DNA of 41,216 bases from Clostridium sp. CAG:628 (GCA_000438415.1 FR902231.1:1-41216), one strand, 5' to 3'. Shown: positions 16,832-25,350, numbered from the stretch's first letter. The notes: a model not told the origin generated them from the sequence alone. Translations and numbers: made by a program.

Positions 16832-19222
16832 ATGATTAAACTAGTTAATGTATATAAGTATTTTAATAGGGGTAAAAAGAATGAAGTTAAAGCAATAGAT
16901 AATACTAGTATAGATTTACCAGATAAAGGAATTGTTACACTTCTAGGCCCTAGTGGATGCGGGAAAACTACACTTTTAAATAGTATTGGTGGTTTGTCTA
17001 GAATTAATAAGGGAAGTATTTATATAGATGGAGAAAGAATTACTAAGAGAAGTGTTAATAAGATAGATAAGATAAGAAGTTTAAAAATAGGTTATATATT
17101 TCAAAACTTTAATTTACTTGATGATGAGACAGTTTTTGATAATGTTAGTTTAGTTCTTAAAATTAATGGACTTAAAGATAAAGAAGAGATTAAAAAAAGA
17201 GTTAACTTTTGTTTAGAAAGTCTTGGTATTTATAGATATAGAAATAGATATGCTAGTATGCTTAGTGGTGGTGAAAGACAAAGAGTAGCGATTGCAAGAG
17301 CTATTGTTAAAGATCCTGAAGTTATTATAGCAGATGAACCTACTGGAAACTTAGATAGTAAAAATAGTATAGAAGTAATGAATATTATTAAAAGTATAAG
17401 TAGAGATAGATTAGTAATTCTTGTAACACATGAAAGAGAACTTGCTAAATTTTATAGTGATAGAATTATAGAAATAAGTGATGGAAAGATAGTTAAAGAT
17501 TATGAAAATGTTGATAATCATGAACTAGATTATAGATTAGATAATAAGATATATTTAAAAGATATGGAAAATTATTCTAATAAAGAAGTAGGAAGTGCTA
17601 AAGTAGAATATTATAGTGATAATACTGATAAAGTTAGTTTTAAGATAGTAGTAAAAAATGATAATATTTATATAGAAAGTGATAGTTTAAAGAAAATAGA
17701 AGTTATTAATAATAGTAATATAGAATTAGTTGATGCACATTATGAAAAGATTAATAAAAAAGTTTATGAAGAGTTTAGTTTTGACTTTAATAAAGTAAAA
17801 GATAATAAGTTTAAAGAAAAGTATTCTAGTATTTATAATGTAGTTACTAGTACTAAGAAAGGGTTTAGAAAAGTACTTAATTATAGTTTTGTTAAGAAAT
17901 TACTTTTAATTGGATTTTTTACATCTAGTTTATTTATAATGTACTCAGTAAGTAGTATTATGTCTACTTTTAAAGTTGATGAAAAAAACTTTGTTTCTTA
18001 TAATAAAGATTATGTTTTATTAAATAAGAAGAATATGAGTGTTAATGAATTTAATAATTTAAATAATGTAAGTAATGTTGAATATGTTTTACCTAGTAAT
18101 GGTAATGTACAAGTTAATTTTAAGTTTAATAAGTTTTTACAAACTAATGGAATACTTGAAAGTATGAGTGGTAGTTTAGCAAGTTATAGTAAAGTAGATA
18201 AAGTTATAAATGGAGTTAAAACTAATGGTAAGAAAGAGATTATTATTGATAAGATGGTAATTGATAGGTTTTTAAGTATGGGTGATGCTAAAAATGCTGG
18301 ATTTAATACTTATGATAATTTTATTAATGAATATGTTTATTTACAGAATGATGATATGTATAAAATAGTAGGAATAAGTGATACTAATAGTCCTTCTATA
18401 TATGTAAATGATAGTGAGTTTGTTAATTTTATAGAAAATAGTTTAAATGATAATTCAGAAGATGGTAGTGATAAACTTAAGAGTTATGAAAGATCAAGTA
18501 TTACTTTAACTAAAGGTAGTTTACCAGTTAATGATTATGAAGTTATAGTTAATGAGAACATGAAAGACATGTATCCACTTGATAAGAGTATAGATAAAAA
18601 AGTAGGAGATAATAAGTTAAAGGTAGTAGGTTACTATAAAAGTGGAAGTGAAAATGGTTTATTAGTTAGTGAAAACACTATTAAGAATAGATTAATACTT
18701 ACAAGTGATAAGTTTGTTATTAGTAGTAGTGATAAAGATAGTACTATTAGTGAACTAAAAAGTAGTAAATATAATGTAGTTGATACTTATAAAGATAGTT
18801 TAAGTAATTATAAAAGAAGTATAGAAGAGTCTAATAGAAATAAGATAATTTATTCTAGTGTTATAGTTATTATTAGTTTAATAGAAATATATTTGATAGT
18901 TAGAAGTAGTTTTTTAAGTAGAGTTAAAGAAGTTGGTATTTTAAGAAGTATTGGTGTTAAGAGAAAAGATATTTATAAGATGTTTATGGGAGAAATACTT
19001 AGTATTACTTTAATAAGTAGTGTTCCTGGACTTATAGTTATGGGTTATATTTTGTATACATTATCTAAGATAAGTGTTTTAAATATAGTAATAAACTGGT
19101 ATGTAGTTTTAATTAGTTTAGTTATTATATTAGTCTTTAATACTTTATTTGGTTTGTTACCAGTATATAAAACTATAAGGAAAACACCACATGAAATTTT
19201 ATCAAGAAATGATGTTGATTAA
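16832..19222 (+). CDS. ABC exporter, ATPase fused to FtsX/MacB-type permease (2)
   Basis: 796 residues. ATPase: Walker A GPSGCGKTT (about 36-44), FQNFN, signature LSGGERQRVAIARA (about 144-157), Walker B IIADEPTGNLDS. A membrane segment at about 355-375 (FVKKLLLIGFFTSSLFIMYS), a long external domain and three C-terminal membrane segments with the FtsX-type REVGILRSIGVKRKDIYKM follow. It is paralogous to the preceding gene and 2 bp from it, so the two probably form a heterodimer. Both external domains are low-complexity and Ser/Asn/Lys-rich. Ribosome site GAGGAGG. Confidence 0.85.
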   Translation: MIKLVNVYKYFNRGKKNEVKAIDNTSIDLPDKGIVTLLGPSGCGKTTLLNSIGGLSRINKGSIYIDGERITKRSVNKIDKIRSLKIGYIFQNFNLLDDETVFDNVSLVLKINGLKDKEEIKKRVNFCLESLGIYRYRNRYASMLSGGERQRVAIARAIVKDPEVIIADEPTGNLDSKNSIEVMNIIKSISRDRLVILVTHERELAKFYSDRIIEISDGKIVKDYENVDNHELDYRLDNKIYLKDMENYSNKEVGSAKVEYYSDNTDKVSFKIVVKNDNIYIESDSLKKIEVINNSNIELVDAHYEKINKKVYEEFSFDFNKVKDNKFKEKYSSIYNVVTSTKKGFRKVLNYSFVKKLLLIGFFTSSLFIMYSVSSIMSTFKVDEKNFVSYNKDYVLLNKKNMSVNEFNNLNNVSNVEYVLPSNGNVQVNFKFNKFLQTNGILESMSGSLASYSKVDKVINGVKTNGKKEIIIDKMVIDRFLSMGDAKNAGFNTYDNFINEYVYLQNDDMYKIVGISDTNSPSIYVNDSEFVNFIENSLNDNSEDGSDKLKSYERSSITLTKGSLPVNDYEVIVNENMKDMYPLDKSIDKKVGDNKLKVVGYYKSGSENGLLVSENTIKNRLILTSDKFVISSSDKDSTISELKSSKYNVVDTYKDSLSNYKRSIEESNRNKIIYSSVIVIISLIEIYLIVRSSFLSRVKEVGILRSIGVKRKDIYKMFMGEILSITLISSVPGLIVMGYILYTLSKISVLNIVINWYVVLISLVIILVFNTLFGLLPVYKTIRKTPHEILSRNDVD

Positions 19223-19262
19223 TAATTAAAGTTATGGTATTATTTTAGTAGGAGAGATGAGT

Positions 19263-19802
19263 ATGTTTAATGAAAGTGATGTAAAAACAAGAATGGAAAA
19301 AGTTATAGAGAATATGGAAACGAGATTTACTACTGTAAGAGCAGGAAGAGCAAATCCTAATATTTTAAATGGAGTAATGGTAGAATATTATGGGGCACCA
19401 ACACCACTTAATGCAGTTAGTACAATAAGCGTTCCTGAAGCTAGACAATTAATGATTAAACCATTTGATAAAAGTTTACTTAAGGAAATAGAAAAGGCTA
19501 TATATGCTGCAGAGCTTGGACTTACTCCAAATAATAATGGTGAAGTTGTATTCTTAACTATTCCAGAACTTACTGAAGAAACTAGAAAAAATTATGTTAA
19601 ACAAGTTAAGGAAATGGCTGAAGAAGCAAAAATTGCTTTAAGAAATGTTAGACAAGACTTCAATAATATGATTAAGAAAAGTGAAGTAAGTGAGGATGAA
19701 GAAAAAAGAAACATGGATCAAGTTCAAAAATTAATTGATAAGTATAATCAAGTTGTTGAAGAAAAGTTTAAAGAAAAAGAAAACGAATTACTTAGTATTT
19801 AA
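19263..19802 (+). CDS. frr: Ribosome recycling factor
   Basis: 179 residues from ATG 19263, which is 8 bp after GGAGA; the ATG at 19257 is too close to that site. Splits post-termination ribosomes with EF-G. Motifs: TVRAGRANPNIL (about 25-36), YYGAPTPLNAVSTISVPEAR (about 43-62) and the C-terminal helix NVRQDFNNMIKKSEVSEDEE. Usually frr follows pyrH; here it follows the ABC pair. Its last two codons and stop are part of the 81-bp repeat. Confidence 0.95.
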   Translation: MFNESDVKTRMEKVIENMETRFTTVRAGRANPNILNGVMVEYYGAPTPLNAVSTISVPEARQLMIKPFDKSLLKEIEKAIYAAELGLTPNNNGEVVFLTIPELTEETRKNYVKQVKEMAEEAKIALRNVRQDFNNMIKKSEVSEDEEKRNMDQVQKLIDKYNQVVEEKFKEKENELLSI

Positions 19803-19874
19803 TTAAGTACTTGAAATAATTAGTAAAATTTGTTATAATTATATTGTCATTAAGACATATAATATAAATGGACA
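19794..19874 (+). repeat. 81-bp direct repeat, copy 2 (promoter-bearing)
   Basis: Near-identical to 14510-14590. It starts inside the final codons of frr (AGT ATT TAA), so the repeat supplies the frr C-terminus and stop. Confidence 0.9.
19811..19839 (+). promoter_or_regulatory. Promoter of a short plus-strand RNA
   Basis: TTGAAA, 17 bp, TATAAT with TG one base upstream of the -10, followed by the same dyad as at 14556-14579. This is close to the consensus and is among the best promoters in the window. Confidence 0.8.
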
Positions 19875-19973
19875 TAAAAAAATGAGTAGTACTTAGCTTT
19901 GCTCGTTAGGTATTCGCTCAGTCCATATTGTTTTGGGTGAATACCGTATCAAGTTGATTCGGTATTCTTTTTT
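19846..19973 (+). ncRNA. Putative short RNA with terminator/antiterminator-like fold
   Basis: From the 19811 promoter the predicted RNA runs about 128 nt to a strong terminator. It has no ribosome-site-supported ORF; ATG at 19882 gives only MSST. Segment GAATACC(G) at 19939 can pair either with GGTATTC at 19909-19915 or with CGGTATTC at 19960-19967; the latter is the terminator. Bases 19882-19924 resemble the leader of the minus-strand small-ORF transcripts. Its 3' half is antisense to the end of the 19918-20094 ORF. A regulatory RNA or antisense partner is inferred. Confidence 0.5.
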
Positions 19974-20094
19974 GATTAAAAGTATAAACTACAATTAATC
20001 TCTGTTGTTTGTATAATGATCTAGCACTGCTAAAATTATTACAAGTATAACTAAATACTCCATAAGTTAGTTTAAAACCTTTCTTATGACTCAT
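19918..20094 (-). CDS. Small ORF in dispersed element, copy A (58 aa, unknown)
   Basis: ATG at 20094 with GAGGTGG 5 bp upstream. It begins MSHKKGFKLTYGVFSYTC and shares its first 29 codons with copy B except two residues, then diverges after SLYK. It is basic and not obviously membrane-spanning, which argues against a classical type I toxin. Its 3' half is overlapped by the convergent short RNA. Differences between copies include two silent changes and two replacements, so peptide selection is unproven. Confidence 0.45.
   Translation of the reverse strand: MSHKKGFKLTYGVFSYTCNNFSSARSLYKQQRLIVVYTFNQKRIPNQLDTVFTQNNMD
19939..19973 (+). terminator. Terminator of the short RNA
   Basis: GAATACCG/CGGTATTC perfect 8-bp stem with 13-base loop, followed by six T. 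Confidence 0.8.
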
Positions 20095-20245
20095 ACAGAC
20101 CACCTCACTTTCCTAAATTTGTATAAATTTTCGGACTGAGGTAAGAACACCTAACCACTAGGTACTACTCATGTACTAATTGTACCACCTAAGTAATTTT
20201 AAAACAAGCGAACACTGTTGTATTTCTTATAAATTTTGTAGTATG
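20008..20245 (-). repeat. Dispersed element, copy A
   Basis: On the minus strand: an AT-rich upstream part, a structured leader (GGTAC...GTACC and AGGT...ACCT hairpins, motif ATGAGTAGTACCTAG to CTCAGTCC), then ribosome site and small ORF start. It matches 25033-25280 over about 240 bp. The leader motif recurs inverted at 19882-19924, giving about 40-bp imperfect inverted ends to a 290-bp unit (19882-20172). Confidence 0.8.
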
Positions 20246-20339
20246 TTTTAATAGAAAAATATGTGATTTTACATTTATTTTTGAAATAATGATTTTTTAC
20301 TTGAAAAAGTATATTAAATGTTATAAAATATAATTATCT

Positions 20340-20540
20340 TTTGGAAGAAAGTGTAGTATATAATTTAATTTATAGAGAGTTAGTGGTAGGTGTAAACTAA
20401 TATGTTATATATGAAGTTTCATTCTTCTATTAAAAAAGAACGTATAATAGGCGTTAACTATGAAAGATGCATAATACTTTATGAATTAAGGTGGTACCGC
20501 TGTTAACTTGCAGTCCTTAAGTCGTAAAGTTTTTATTTTT
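20340..20540 (+). promoter_or_regulatory. T-box riboswitch, Phe-specific
   Basis: Leader of pheS that senses uncharged tRNA-Phe. The stem I landmark AGAGAGTTAGTGGTAGGTG (from about 20374) and a specifier-loop TTC (about 20418-20420, Phe) are visible. The T-box bulge AAGGTGGTACCGC is at 20488-20500, and the competing terminator is ACTTTATGAATTAAGG (20476-20491) pairing with CCTTAAGTCGTAAAGT (20515-20530) before TTTTATTTTT. A -10-like TATAAT lies at 20329. TTGAAA at 20301 is 15 bp before an alternative TATAAA, so the exact start is uncertain. Confidence 0.92.
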
Positions 20541-20551
20541 AGGAGGAGAAA

Positions 20552-21589
20552 ATGAAAGAAAAATTAAATGAAATTCTTGAAAGTGGTTTAAAAAAGTTAG
20601 ATGATGTTAAAGATTTAACAGAACTTGAAGTAGTTACTAAGGAGTTAACTGGAAAGAATAGTGAACTTACTTCTATACTTAAAAATATGGGTAGTTTATC
20701 TAGTGAAGAAAGAAAAGACATAGGAGTAGTAACTAATGAAATTAGAAAGTCTTTCGGTGAAAAGATTAATAGTGTAAGAAATAGTATTATTGATAATACT
20801 AGTGTAGTTAGTGATGAGTTTGATACTAGTTTACCAGGTACTTTTGTTAATAAAGGAGTGATACATCCAATTACACAGATGTGTTATGATTTAAATGATG
20901 CCTTTTTAAGTTTAGGATTTGAAGTTTTTAGTGAAAATGATATAAGTAGTGAAAAGTATGCTTTTGATAATTTGAATTTTGCTAAGGATCATCCTGCAAG
21001 AGAGAGTATGGATACTTACTGGCTTAAAGGAACTGAAGATAAAAGTGGAAGTGAAAGATTATGTTTAAGACCTCATTTAACTGGAGGAAGTGTCAGATAC
21101 TTACTTAAACATGGAGCGCCTGCTAGATTTGTTTATCCAGGACGTGTTTATAGAAATGAAAATACTGATGCAAGACATGAAAGGGCTTTCTATCAATATG
21201 AGGCTTTAATAGTAGATAAAAATATTTCTTTTTCAAGTGGTATTGTTTTAATACAAACTATTTTAGAAAAAGTTTTTGGTAAAAAAGTAAATGTTAGAAT
21301 GCGTGAAGGCTTTTTCCCATTTACTGAACCAGGTTATGAAATAGATATGGAATGTTTAGTATGTGGTGGTAAAGGGTGCCCTGTATGTCATCAAAGTGGT
21401 TGGATAGAAGTTATGCCTGGTGGAGTAATACATCCAAATGTATTAAAAAGTGCTAATTTAGATCCAAATGAATGGACAGGATTCTATATCAATATTGGAG
21501 TTGATAGACTTGTTATGATGAGATATGGAATAGATGATGTAAGACTTTTAAGAAGTGGTGACTTAAGGTTTATTAGTGAATTTAAATAG
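20552..21589 (+). CDS. pheS: Phenylalanyl-tRNA synthetase alpha subunit
   Basis: 345 residues, usual length. An N-terminal coiled coil (residues 1-85) contacts tRNA-Phe. The class II core has motif 1 (HPITQMCYDLNDAFLSLGFE, about 106-125), motif 2 (PARFVYPGRVYRNENTDARH) and motif 3 (GVDRLVMMRYGIDDVRLLRSGDLRF). EPGYEIDMEC precedes a CxxCxxxxCPVC cysteine cluster. Its T-box leader gives Phe-tRNA control. AGGAGG lies 6 bp before the start, and pheT follows after 8 bp. Confidence 0.97.
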   Translation: MKEKLNEILESGLKKLDDVKDLTELEVVTKELTGKNSELTSILKNMGSLSSEERKDIGVVTNEIRKSFGEKINSVRNSIIDNTSVVSDEFDTSLPGTFVNKGVIHPITQMCYDLNDAFLSLGFEVFSENDISSEKYAFDNLNFAKDHPARESMDTYWLKGTEDKSGSERLCLRPHLTGGSVRYLLKHGAPARFVYPGRVYRNENTDARHERAFYQYEALIVDKNISFSSGIVLIQTILEKVFGKKVNVRMREGFFPFTEPGYEIDMECLVCGGKGCPVCHQSGWIEVMPGGVIHPNVLKSANLDPNEWTGFYINIGVDRLVMMRYGIDDVRLLRSGDLRFISEFK

Positions 21590-21597
21590 GAGGAATT

Positions 21598-24018
21598 ATG
21601 AGAGTATCTTTAAATTTAATAAAAAAATATGTTGATTTGAGTGATATTAGTGATGAGAAAATAGCAACAGATTTAACTTTAAAAACTGTTGAGGTTGAAA
21701 GAATAGAAAATACTAGTTTAAAGTATGAAAATATAGTAGTTGGTAAAATATTAGAGGTTAATAGTCATCCTAATGCTGATACACTTAGAGTGTGTATGGT
21801 TGATATAGGAGAAGAGAGTCCTAGACAAATAGTATGTGGTGGAAGTAATTTATATGTTGGAGAGTATGTAGTTATTTCTAAACCAGGTAGTATGGTTCAT
21901 TGGCATGGAGAAGAAGACTTAGTTAAAATAAAAGAGACTAAGATGCGTGGAGTAGATTCTTATGGAATGATATGTGGTGCTGAAGAAGTGTTTTTAGATA
22001 GTTTGTTTCCACCTAAGGCTGAAGATGAGATAGTTGATTTAAAAGGATTAGAATGTTATCCAGGACAAAATATTAGTGAAGTAATAGGTTCAAACGATAT
22101 AATTTTAGAAATAGATAATAAAAGTTTAAGTAACAGACCTGACTTGTGGGGGCATTATGGAATTGCTAGAGAGTTGTCTGTTATATATGATAGAGAATTA
22201 AAGTGTGTTACTGAAGAAGTAAGTATACCTCTTGTACCTAAATACGATATTACTATAGAAGACACTAGTAAGTGTAATAGATATATTGGAATAGTTATAG
22301 ATAATGTTAATACAAAAGAAAGCCCAATATGGCTTAAAACACTTTTGTATAATGTTGGATTAAGACCAATTAATGCTATAGTTGATATAACTAATTATGC
22401 TATGATAGTAACAGGAAATCCTACACATGCATTTGATAAAACACATGTAAGTGGTAATAAAATAATAGTAAGAAATGCTAAAAAGGGAGAAAAACTATTA
22501 TTACTTGATGATAATATGGTTGATTTAACTAGTGATGATTTAGTAATAAGTGATGAAGAAGGTGTGCTTGCACTTGCAGGTATTCGTGGAGGAAAAAAAG
22601 ACTCTGTACTAAATAGTACTACTGGAGTACTTATAGAAATAGCTAATTTTGAACCTAGTACTATTAGAAAAACTGATAAAAGATTTGCAGAAAAGACTGA
22701 GTCTGCAATTAGGTATGAAAAGGGACTTGATACTGAAAGAGTTGATAGTACTAAGGATTTAATTATTAATATGTTTAAGGAGTTATTTCCTGAAGCTTTA
22801 ATAACTAGTTATAATGATATATATCCTGTTAAAACAGAAAGTAATTATATAGAAATAAGTAAAGAATTCTTAGATACTAGAATGGGTAAAGTTGTTAGTA
22901 AAGAAGTTATTACTAAGATACTTACAGGTCTTGGTTATGAAGTAACAATAGATGGTGATATATATAAAGTTTTAGTACCAACTTATAGAAGTACTGGAGA
23001 CGTTACTATTAAAGATGATGTAATGGGGGATATTGTTAGAATATTAGGTTTTGATAGTTTTGAGGCTAAAGGAATTAATTATACTGTAAATCATGCAGTT
23101 CTTCAAAGAGAAGTATTGTTAGAAAGAAGAATTAAAGAATATTTAAGTAATAGATGTGGTTTATATGAAGTAATTAGTTATCCATGGGTAAATGTTAAAT
23201 ATATAGATGCATGTATGTTAGATAAACAAGAAATGGTAGAATTAGCAAATCCTCCAAGTCCAGAACAATCTTATTTAAGATCTAGTTTAGTTCCAGGAAT
23301 GTTAGAAGTAATTGTTAAGAACTTAAGATACTTTGATAAATTTAAAGTCTATGAAATGGGAGAAGTATTTACTAAGGGTGAATATCATGAAAGTAGTATA
23401 GATGAAACTCTTCCAATACATAATAATTATTTATGTGGGTGTGTAGTTGATAAGAATGCTAAAAGTGCATTTTTGGAACTTAAAGGAGTTCTTGAAAATA
23501 TTAGTAGTTATACTCATATGGAAAATATTAAGTTAGCTCTTTCTATAAATAAAGTAAACTATTTAGATAAATATGCATGTATGGATATAGTTCTTAATGA
23601 AGAAGTAATAGGTTCGTTTGGTTTACTTAAAATTAGAGTAATGAATGAATGCAAGATTAAACATGTAAATGTTTCTATATTTGAACTTAATGTAAGTAAA
23701 CTTATTCCACTTGATGCTAGAACTAATAAATATACTAGTTTACCTGAAATACCTTATGTAGAAAAAGATTTATCTATAGTTGTAGATGAAAGTGTTAGAT
23801 GGGAAACTATTTATAAAATGATTAAATCTAAAGTAAAGGAAGTAATATTTGTAGAAGATTATAGAGGAGAAAATATAGGTGAATCTAAAAAAAGTATTAC
23901 TCTTAAACTTAAGATAGGTGATGGAAAAAGTACTCTTACTAGTGATGAGATAAATTCAAAAATTAATCAAGTACTAAAAACATTAGAAAAAACTGTAAAT
24001 GCTAAGTTAAGAGATTAA
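21598..24018 (+). CDS. pheT: Phenylalanyl-tRNA synthetase beta subunit
   Basis: 806 residues, full length. An N-terminal EMAP-type tRNA-binding domain (about 40-150, VGKILEVNSHPNADTLRVC), B3/B4 editing domain (NRYIGIVIDNV onward), B5 domain (about 420-490), the class II-like core and a C-terminal anticodon-binding FDX-ACB domain (about 710-806, YTSLPEIPYVEKDLSIVVDE) are in the expected order. It forms the heterotetramer with PheS and removes mischarged Tyr. Ribosome site TAGGAGG is 5 bp upstream. Confidence 0.97.
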   Translation: MRVSLNLIKKYVDLSDISDEKIATDLTLKTVEVERIENTSLKYENIVVGKILEVNSHPNADTLRVCMVDIGEESPRQIVCGGSNLYVGEYVVISKPGSMVHWHGEEDLVKIKETKMRGVDSYGMICGAEEVFLDSLFPPKAEDEIVDLKGLECYPGQNISEVIGSNDIILEIDNKSLSNRPDLWGHYGIARELSVIYDRELKCVTEEVSIPLVPKYDITIEDTSKCNRYIGIVIDNVNTKESPIWLKTLLYNVGLRPINAIVDITNYAMIVTGNPTHAFDKTHVSGNKIIVRNAKKGEKLLLLDDNMVDLTSDDLVISDEEGVLALAGIRGGKKDSVLNSTTGVLIEIANFEPSTIRKTDKRFAEKTESAIRYEKGLDTERVDSTKDLIINMFKELFPEALITSYNDIYPVKTESNYIEISKEFLDTRMGKVVSKEVITKILTGLGYEVTIDGDIYKVLVPTYRSTGDVTIKDDVMGDIVRILGFDSFEAKGINYTVNHAVLQREVLLERRIKEYLSNRCGLYEVISYPWVNVKYIDACMLDKQEMVELANPPSPEQSYLRSSLVPGMLEVIVKNLRYFDKFKVYEMGEVFTKGEYHESSIDETLPIHNNYLCGCVVDKNAKSAFLELKGVLENISSYTHMENIKLALSINKVNYLDKYACMDIVLNEEVIGSFGLLKIRVMNECKIKHVNVSIFELNVSKLIPLDARTNKYTSLPEIPYVEKDLSIVVDESVRWETIYKMIKSKVKEVIFVEDYRGENIGESKKSITLKLKIGDGKSTLTSDEINSKINQVLKTLEKTVNAKLRD

Positions 24019-24078
24019 AATATTTATAGATTATTTATATAATATATAGTATAATTAATTAAGAAAGGTGGTAATAAT

Positions 24079-24633
24079 ATGAGTCTTGGAGTTTGGATTA
24101 CTATTGGAGTTATTGTTCTTATAGCTTTATATGTAGTTAATACTTACAATACATTTGTTAAGTTAAGAAATAGGGTTAAAGATCAATGGGCTCAAATTGA
24201 GGTTCAATTAAAAAGGAGATTTGACTTAATACCTAATATAGTAGAAACTGTTAAAGGTTATGCTAAACATGAAAGTGATACTTTGAAAGGGGTAATTGAA
24301 GCAAGAAATAAATTTACTGTTGCTAGTACTCCAGAAGATGAGATGAAGGCTAATAATGAGTTAACTGGTGCAATTAGGCATTTATTTGCGCTTAGTGAAA
24401 GTTATCCTGAATTAAAGGCTGATACAAGTTTTTTAAAACTTCAAAGTAATTTAGAAGAAACAGAAGATAAAATATCTAGTGCTAGACAATTTTATAATGA
24501 TACAGTTTTATCTTTAAATAATAAAGTTGAATTATTTCCTTCAAATTTAGTTGCTAAAATATTTGGATTTAAAAAAGAAGCATTCTTTGAAGCAGAAACT
24601 GAAGCTAAAGTTGCTCCAAAAGTACAGTTTTAA
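24079..24633 (+). CDS. lemA: LemA family membrane protein
   Basis: 184 residues. One N-terminal membrane helix (VWITIGVIVLIALYVVNTY), then KDQWAQIEVQLKRRFDLIPN and VVETVKGYAKHE-type text (here NIVETVKGYAKHE) and FNDTVLSLNNKVELFPSNLVA-like motif (here YNDTVLSLNNKVELFPSNLV) typical of LemA. The cytoplasmic helical bundle function is unknown. It normally pairs with a DUF2207 or TPM protein, and a DUF2207 remnant follows. TATAAT at 24050-24055 and AAAGGTGG precede it. Confidence 0.93.
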   Translation: MSLGVWITIGVIVLIALYVVNTYNTFVKLRNRVKDQWAQIEVQLKRRFDLIPNIVETVKGYAKHESDTLKGVIEARNKFTVASTPEDEMKANNELTGAIRHLFALSESYPELKADTSFLKLQSNLEETEDKISSARQFYNDTVLSLNNKVELFPSNLVAKIFGFKKEAFFEAETEAKVAPKVQF

Positions 24634-24656
24634 GCTTACTAAATGTAAGCTTTTTT
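24632..24656 (+). terminator. lemA terminator
   Basis: AAGCTTAC/GTAAGCTT stem (loop TAAAT) and six T, overlapping the lemA stop codon and lying 19 bp before the DUF2207 fragment. Confidence 0.85.
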
Positions 24657-24674
24657 CTTTTAATAGGTGGATTT

Positions 24675-25040
24675 ATGAAAAAAATATTGGTTTTAATAAT
24701 AAGTTTGTTTTCATTTATTAGTGTTAACTATGCAGTAAGTAATGTTAATTATAAAATAGATGATTATATAGTTGATTCTAGAATAGATATATCTGGTAAT
24801 ATGGTTGTTAGAGAAGTTATTAAAGTTAAAGGAAGTTTTAATGGATATATTAGGGATTTAAAATATAAAAATAGTAATAATAAAGTATTTGATAAATCAA
24901 TTGATAGTTTTTATGGAAGTAGTATATATGATGCTAGTAATATAGAAGTTAGAAAAGTTGGTACTATCAATTATGATAAAGAGTTAGATTTTAATGTTTT
25001 TGATCAAAGTATTAACGAGTTTACTATGATGTTTGTATAG
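24675..25040 (+). pseudogene. Truncated DUF2207 membrane-protein gene
   Basis: 121 residues: a signal peptide (KKILVLIISLFSFISVNYA), then NYKIDDYIVDSRIDISGNMVVREVIKVKG and FNGYIRDLKY-like text matching the N-terminal extracellular domain of DUF2207 proteins, which normally exceed 500 residues and have membrane helices and a Gly-rich tail. The frame stops at 25040, exactly where dispersed element copy B begins, and no remainder of the gene is visible before ruvA. It is a likely remnant after insertion or deletion. Ribosome site AGGTGG. Confidence 0.7.
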
Positions 25041-25118
25041 TGATCTAGCAAAGCTAAAATTACTACAAGTATAACTAAATACTCCATAAGTAAGTTTAAA
25101 ACCTTTCTTATGACTCAT
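24984..25118 (-). CDS. Small ORF in dispersed element, copy B (44 aa, unknown)
   Basis: ATG at 25118 with GGAGGTGG upstream. It starts MSHKKGFKLTYGVFSYTC like copy A. After SLYK it runs antisense through the DUF2207 fragment, so the last 15 residues are host-derived rather than element-derived. The replaced codon AGT/TTT between copies falls in the loop of a TAGC/GCTA hairpin, which hints that the RNA structure is what is preserved. Confidence 0.4.
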   Translation of the reverse strand: MSHKKGFKLTYGVFSYTCSNFSFARSLYKHHSKLVNTLIKNIKI

Positions 25119-25280
25119 ACAGACCACCTCCTTCTAGTAGATTAAAAATTATTAATAATTAATAAAATACAGACTGAGGTAAGAAAACCTAACCACTAGG
25201 TACTACTCATGTACTAATCGTACCACTTGAATATTTCTAAACCAAGTGAGCAGCCTTAGATTCTCTATAAATTTTTTAGC
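25033..25280 (-). repeat. Dispersed element, copy B
   Basis: Matches copy A (20008-20245) from TTTGTATA.TGATCTAGC through the small ORF start, ribosome site, leader motif ATGAGTAGTACCTAG...CTCAGTCT and on to TATAAATTTT.TAG. The segment between leader motif and ribosome site is divergent and of different sequence. Unlike copy A it has no inverted motif on the distal side. Confidence 0.8.
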
Positions 25281-25317
25281 ACGATTAATTAAAATAAAAA
25301 ATAAATTAATTGAAAAA

Positions 25318-25350
25318 AGTAACACGTTCGCTTGTCATGTTACTTTTTTT
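25318..25350 (+). terminator. Hairpin terminator before ruvA
   Basis: AGTAACA/TGTTACT stem with a 13-base loop and a run of six to seven T, 30 bp before the ruvA start. Confidence 0.7.

Noticed and set aside
19918..20103. Classical type I toxin peptide
   Set aside because: The 58-residue product is basic and polar without a membrane helix; the antisense geometry is kept as a finding but the toxin label is not.
20130..20180. 5S rRNA or tRNA fragment in the element leader
   Set aside because: GGTAC/TAGTGG-type stems looked tRNA-like but there is no TTCGA loop, acceptor pairing or 5S core.
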